From positions 1 through 34,945 of the forward strand of contig JAVEPB010000164.1 in assembly GCA_030922375.1 (NCBI GenBank): a DNA stretch of 34,945 bases. The letters run 5' to 3'. Shown piece by piece: positions 31,852 through 34,945 of the stretch. The translations under genes and the position numbers were made by a program. This DNA comes from a bacterium (GTDB lineage: Bacteria > UBA8248). Within the stretch, counting starts at the first letter, position 1. Each line of letters starts with the position of its first letter. Under the pieces are notes generated by a model. The model was not told the origin of the DNA and made no database searches. It was given only the letters and a program-made list of their open reading frames with translations.

Positions 31852-32628
31852 CTAGTACTGAACGAACCCGCCGTCCACATTGATAGCTTGCCCCGTAATT
31901 CCATTCGAATCGTCCGAGGCCAGTAAAAGCGCCAATGGCGCACACTCGGCCGCATCGATAAACCGCTTCATCGGAACGCGGTTGCGGAGTTCCTCTCGCT
32001 GTTCCTCATACGATTTGCCTGTTTCGTCCGCCCATTTTTGAATGCTTTCCACGAACATCTCGGTATCGACAAAAGTAGGACATATACAATTAGCGGTGAT
32101 CCCGAGAGGAGCCACCTCGGCGGAAAGCGCCCGCGTCAACCCGAGCACAGCGTGCTTCGATGCGGCATAGGCGCTGCGATAGGCGAGGCCGATTTTCCCC
32201 GACACCGATGCGACATTAATTATCTTGCCCTTTTTGCGGCCGATCATCGAAGGCAATACCTCACGAATCGCCACAAACGGGGCCTTGGCGTTGATCTGCA
32301 TTGTCCGGTCCCACACCTCGTCCGGCAATTCGTGTACGGCCTCGAAGCTGACAATACCCGCGTTGTTCACCAAAACATCTATCGGCCCGAGCTCTTTCTC
32401 CGTGGAACGAAGGGCATCTAGAATGTCACTGTCGTTCATGACATCACAGCGGAAAACGAGCGCCTTCCGGCCCAGACCGCGGATTTTTTCGGCCAAAATT
32501 TCCATCTTCTCGACTCTTCGGGCGGCAAGAGCGACATCCGCCCCTTCTTGGGCAAACGCCATGGCAATCTCGCCCCCGATGCCGCCTGAGGCGCCGGTAA
32601 TGAAAGCAACCTGGTTTTCGAGCTTCAT
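31852..32628 (-). CDS. Short-chain dehydrogenase/reductase (classical SDR)
   Basis: A 258-residue NAD(P)-dependent oxidoreductase. ITGASGGIG (10-18) is the dinucleotide motif, NNAG (88-91) follows, and the catalytic set is Asn113, Ser141 (INVASVSGKIG), Tyr154 and Lys158 (SAYAASK). The C-terminus AINVDGGFVQY is typical of 3-oxoacyl/3-hydroxyacid SDRs. The ATG at 32626-32628 has GGAGAAG upstream. It starts 55 nt after the stop of the HMGL-like gene and so is probably in its operon, reducing or oxidising that enzyme's product; the substrate is unknown. Confidence 0.92.
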   Translation of the reverse strand: MKLENQVAFITGASGGIGGEIAMAFAQEGADVALAARRVEKMEILAEKIRGLGRKALVFRCDVMNDSDILDALRSTEKELGPIDVLVNNAGIVSFEAVHELPDEVWDRTMQINAKAPFVAIREVLPSMIGRKKGKIINVASVSGKIGLAYRSAYAASKHAVLGLTRALSAEVAPLGITANCICPTFVDTEMFVESIQKWADETGKSYEEQREELRNRVPMKRFIDAAECAPLALLLASDDSNGITGQAINVDGGFVQY

Positions 32629-32683
32629 TTCTTCTCCTTTTTTCCCCTCAAAATCCGTATATTTTTCGGATCGCCATTCAAAA

Positions 32684-33943
32684 TCAGACAACACCGGCGA
32701 CGATCTTCTCAAAATCGGAATTTGTAAGTTGGCGCTTGCGGTAGCGAATCTGGGATCGCACGCCCGCGATCACATCCGCCTCCTTTCCTTCCGGGATTGT
32801 GATGCCGAGTTCCTTCGCCTTCGCCCTGACGGCCCATGGCCCTGAATAATGCCCGAGAAGGTTGTGCATCGTGTTTCCAAACACCTCGGGTTTCATACAG
32901 AGATACGCCCAGAAACCCTCCTCCGTATCCGGCACACAGTAATGAACCTCAACGAGATGAGAAAACGCCGTTTTGCCGACGAAGGGCATCGTGTCCGTCA
33001 TGGGCCATTTCATCACGTCGGAAACCAGCCGGGATAGTTCCGCCATTTTGTCCAGCTTTATGCCGCAATCGATGCCGTAATAAATCTGTATGACCGAGGC
33101 CACCTCGGCCAACGGCGCGATGTGAGCCCGCTCACCGAGCCCGTTGACGCACACATCGATCAAGTCCGCTCCACCCTCCAAACCCGCATACAGGGCGGCT
33201 GTCGCCAAGCCGATGTCGTTATGGGTGTGAAGTCCGATCTCGGTGCCGGGAAGCAACCGCTTCATCTCCCGGACAACGTGGGTGTACACATGGTAAATCG
33301 CCATCCCGTTGATATCGTCCAGTTTGATCATATCCGCCCCGGCATCCACAAGCTTCCCGCACACCTCCGCGAGCCGCTCGATGGGTATCCGGGTGCAGTC
33401 CTGAATCAGACAGCCCACCTTTTTATCCGGGCCCGCTTTTTCGCGGGCATAAACGACGGAGCCCATGGCCCGCTCAATCGCCTGCTCAACCGTAATGCGC
33501 TCGCCGGCCATCGACTCGAAAAGACACATTTGCTCGGGCGAAAACGAAAAACACAGGGTCGTGTAATCGGCCCCATGGTCAAAATTGAGATCCACCTCTT
33601 TTTTGGCCAATTCGGGATTCAGGACTGCCGTAGGGTGGACCAGCGCCTCGACGATCACCCCCGGATGGCGTTTTTTGACTTGCTCTATTTCCTGGGGATC
33701 GTCGTGATGCATTTGGAGCATGCTGACACCCGCTTCCACCAATTTATCCGCGATGAGAAGGACATCCTCGAGACGCAGGGAAACACCCGGAAGCTGACGG
33801 CCTTCCCGAAGGGTGATGTCGCAGATTTGCAGTTTCTCGGGAAGCGTCATCTTCGCCCGAATTTCCTCCGAGAAACAATGCTGCGATATTCGCCACGAGT
33901 CGGTTCGCGGTTCGAGGTTTTCGTTTACCGGGAACCCTGCCAT
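32684..33943 (-). CDS. HMG-CoA lyase/isopropylmalate synthase-type (DRE-TIM) carbon-carbon bond enzyme
   Basis: A 419-residue DRE-TIM metallolyase. CDITLREGRQLPGV (41-54) carries the Asp-Arg-Glu signature; LHTHND (238-243) gives the two metal-binding His; VNGLGERAHIAPL (266-278) is the G-x-G-E-R-x-G-N-like loop of isopropylmalate/homocitrate synthases. The family either joins acetyl-CoA to a 2-keto acid or cleaves HMG-CoA-like acids. The C-terminal section (from about 300) has no LeuA regulatory domain. I cannot choose between synthase and lyase. AAGGAGAA precedes the ATG. Together with the SDR downstream, the BKACE gene and the partial SDR upstream it suggests a catabolic or assimilatory pathway for a branched or keto acid. 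Confidence 0.88.
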   Translation of the reverse strand: MAGFPVNENLEPRTDSWRISQHCFSEEIRAKMTLPEKLQICDITLREGRQLPGVSLRLEDVLLIADKLVEAGVSMLQMHHDDPQEIEQVKKRHPGVIVEALVHPTAVLNPELAKKEVDLNFDHGADYTTLCFSFSPEQMCLFESMAGERITVEQAIERAMGSVVYAREKAGPDKKVGCLIQDCTRIPIERLAEVCGKLVDAGADMIKLDDINGMAIYHVYTHVVREMKRLLPGTEIGLHTHNDIGLATAALYAGLEGGADLIDVCVNGLGERAHIAPLAEVASVIQIYYGIDCGIKLDKMAELSRLVSDVMKWPMTDTMPFVGKTAFSHLVEVHYCVPDTEEGFWAYLCMKPEVFGNTMHNLLGHYSGPWAVRAKAKELGITIPEGKEADVIAGVRSQIRYRKRQLTNSDFEKIVAGVV

Positions 33944-34257
33944 TTGATTCTCCTTTTAAAATAACAAAATACATAATTCCAAAGAAACCAAATCAGTCAA
34001 CGCTCATTTCATCGCTCGGAAATAGAGAATCTTCGGGACAACATCAGTGAAAATATTCTTCTTGCCGTTCCGGAAGATACCCAAATCACATACTTGGATA
34101 AATCCGAAAACCACCCGGACGTGATGACTCGACACAATTCCGGGTAAACCGCTCCAGCCTATTGCCTCTCAAGCGGCGGGGTCATGCCCGCATTAAACGC
34201 GTGTAGCCGGAGCCTCAAGGGTTACTTCGCGCCAGTAAGGGAGAGGCAACGAAGATA
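33944..34257. other. Intergenic region, nothing recognised
   Basis: Sequence before the HMGL-like gene and after the second SDR. No coding frame of note, no tRNA and no clear terminator were found; a promoter for the HMGL-like gene would lie here. Confidence 0.5.
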
Positions 34258-34945
34258 TTAAACCACCGGACAAAGACCCCCGTCGATATTGACCGCGGTC
34301 CCCGTAATATAGGAAGCGGCATCCGAGGCGAGAAAACACGCCATGTTGGCGTATTCCTCGGCATCTCCCAACCGGCCGAGGGGAATGCTCTTCCCTCGTT
34401 TAATCAAATATTCCTCGAAAGACATGTACGGCTCCGCTCTTTTGTGAAAACGCCGAGTCTGGTCGGTGATGATCTGGCCCGTACACAGGGCGTTGACTAG
34501 GACATTGTGAGGAGCGCCCTCCCCGGCCAACACTTTCGTCAAGGCCATCCCCGCCGCTCGCGTTACAACCGTCGGCGCTTTTTCGGCGGCAGGAGCCTTC
34601 CCGCCGATAGTGACGATGTTGATGATTCGTCCCCAGCGGCGCTTTTTCATCGAAGGAAATGCAAGCCGGCAAAACCGAATGGCCCCGAAAAGTTTCAAGC
34701 TCAAATCGGCCTCCCACATTTCATCGGTAATATCCTCAAACTTCCCGACCATCGAAGTGCCCGCGTTGTTAACCAAAATATCAACCTTACCGAAATCGAA
34801 CGTTACCGACTCATAGGCCGCCTTGATCTGGTCGGCATCGCTGGCATCACACACATAAGCGCCGACTCTTCCCTTTCCCGCCCCCTCAATTTCGGATTTC
34901 GTCTCTTCGAGAACCTCCGGCTGCCTTGCGACAATAGCCACATCC
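34258..34945 (-). CDS. Short-chain dehydrogenase/reductase, partial, with altered catalytic motif
   Basis: The C-terminal 228 residues or so of an SDR; the 5' end lies past the right edge, including the glycine motif. VAIVARQPEVLEETKSEIE, CDASDADQI, VDILVNNAGTSMVG and the ending TGTAVNIDGGLCPVV are plain SDR landmarks. The place of YxxxK reads APTVVTRAAGMALTK: the Tyr and Lys of the usual YSASKAA pattern appear to be Thr and Arg, while the preceding serine position is Thr (IVTIGGKA). It may act on a substrate by a different mechanism, or be a binding or non-classical SDR. Same strand as the HMGL-like gene, 314 nt upstream of it, so co-transcription is uncertain. Confidence 0.85.
   Translation of the reverse strand, partial: DVAIVARQPEVLEETKSEIEGAGKGRVGAYVCDASDADQIKAAYESVTFDFGKVDILVNNAGTSMVGKFEDITDEMWEADLSLKLFGAIRFCRLAFPSMKKRRWGRIINIVTIGGKAPAAEKAPTVVTRAAGMALTKVLAGEGAPHNVLVNALCTGQIITDQTRRFHKRAEPYMSFEEYLIKRGKSIPLGRLGDAEEYANMACFLASDAASYITGTAVNIDGGLCPVV

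Noticed and set aside
30670..31859. CTAGTACT at both ends of rsgA as an insertion target-site duplication
   Set aside because: Both copies fall on Tyr-TAG stop codons of two genes, so chance is a fair explanation, and no transposase or terminal inverted repeats are present.
1..34945. tRNA, rRNA, CRISPR arrays and intact transposons
   Set aside because: Read through on both strands by eye; no cloverleaf, regular spacer-repeat array or transposase was recognised.

Overview
This is a high-G+C window from a Gram-negative bacterium. Lipoprotein signals with lipobox cysteines, a glycine-zipper outer-membrane-type lipoprotein, periplasmic small proteins and large hybrid histidine kinases support this. 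The mix of selenocysteine-type glycine-reductase genes, a BKACE enzyme, a luciferase-like monooxygenase and a methylisocitrate-lyase-like enzyme resembles uncultured proteobacterial or Tectomicrobia-like lineages. That assignment is a weak inference: there is no rRNA or ribosomal marker here. No tRNA, rRNA, CRISPR array or intact insertion sequence was seen.

Layout. (1) 1-3679, minus strand: a glycine/sarcosine/betaine-reductase-type operon in the order grdC, grdA, grdE-like, grdB (runs off the left edge). grdA is a selenoprotein gene with an in-frame UGA at 2057-2059 and a SECIS-like hairpin. The GrdE-like protein lacks the cysteine that becomes the pyruvoyl group in clostridial GrdE. (2) 3784-9054, minus: a cytosolic hybrid histidine kinase with eight tandem GAF domains, just upstream of grdC on the same strand. 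A dead receiver-domain fragment lies beyond its start. (3) 9542-10736, plus: three envelope proteins and a strong terminator. (4) 10822-11507, minus: a two-gene pair with a helix-turn-helix-like protein. (5) 11990-13603, plus: a short FGE-sulfatase-like secreted protein, an unknown anchored protein and a cupin. (6) 13615-15816, minus: metF, a peroxiredoxin and superoxide dismutase. (7) 16697-20743, plus: a cNMP-PilZ protein, then an unknown exported repeat protein overlapping a membrane hybrid histidine kinase. (8) 20899-22575: an atypical M28-family protein. (9) 22840-25259: an isolated phage-tail fragment made of a tail-assembly chaperone with a probable +1/-2 frameshift extension and a LamG-containing tail protein. 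(10) 25413-28471: a lipoprotein, a tiny membrane protein, an LLM monooxygenase that appears to start at ATT, and a methylisocitrate-lyase-like enzyme. (11) 28846-29619: a single-domain response regulator and an HPt protein. (12) 29704-34945, minus: a BKACE enzyme, an SDR, an HMGL/IPMS-like carbon-carbon bond enzyme and a second SDR (partial), interrupted by a strikingly A+T-rich rsgA gene that looks recently acquired.

How the parts may work together. Component A (GrdA) carries the selenol, component B (GrdE/GrdB) binds the amine substrate, and component C (GrdC plus an unseen GrdD) releases acetyl phosphate or a thioester. The multi-GAF kinase is a plausible but unproven regulator. The two hybrid kinases have paralogous kinase-receiver cores and would need an HPt protein to pass phosphate on; one is encoded at 29251-29619. 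The strongest leads for something undescribed are the Cys-less GrdE in a selenium-dependent operon, the frameshifted tail-chaperone fragment, and the unknown four-repeat exported protein fused by overlap to a sensor kinase.
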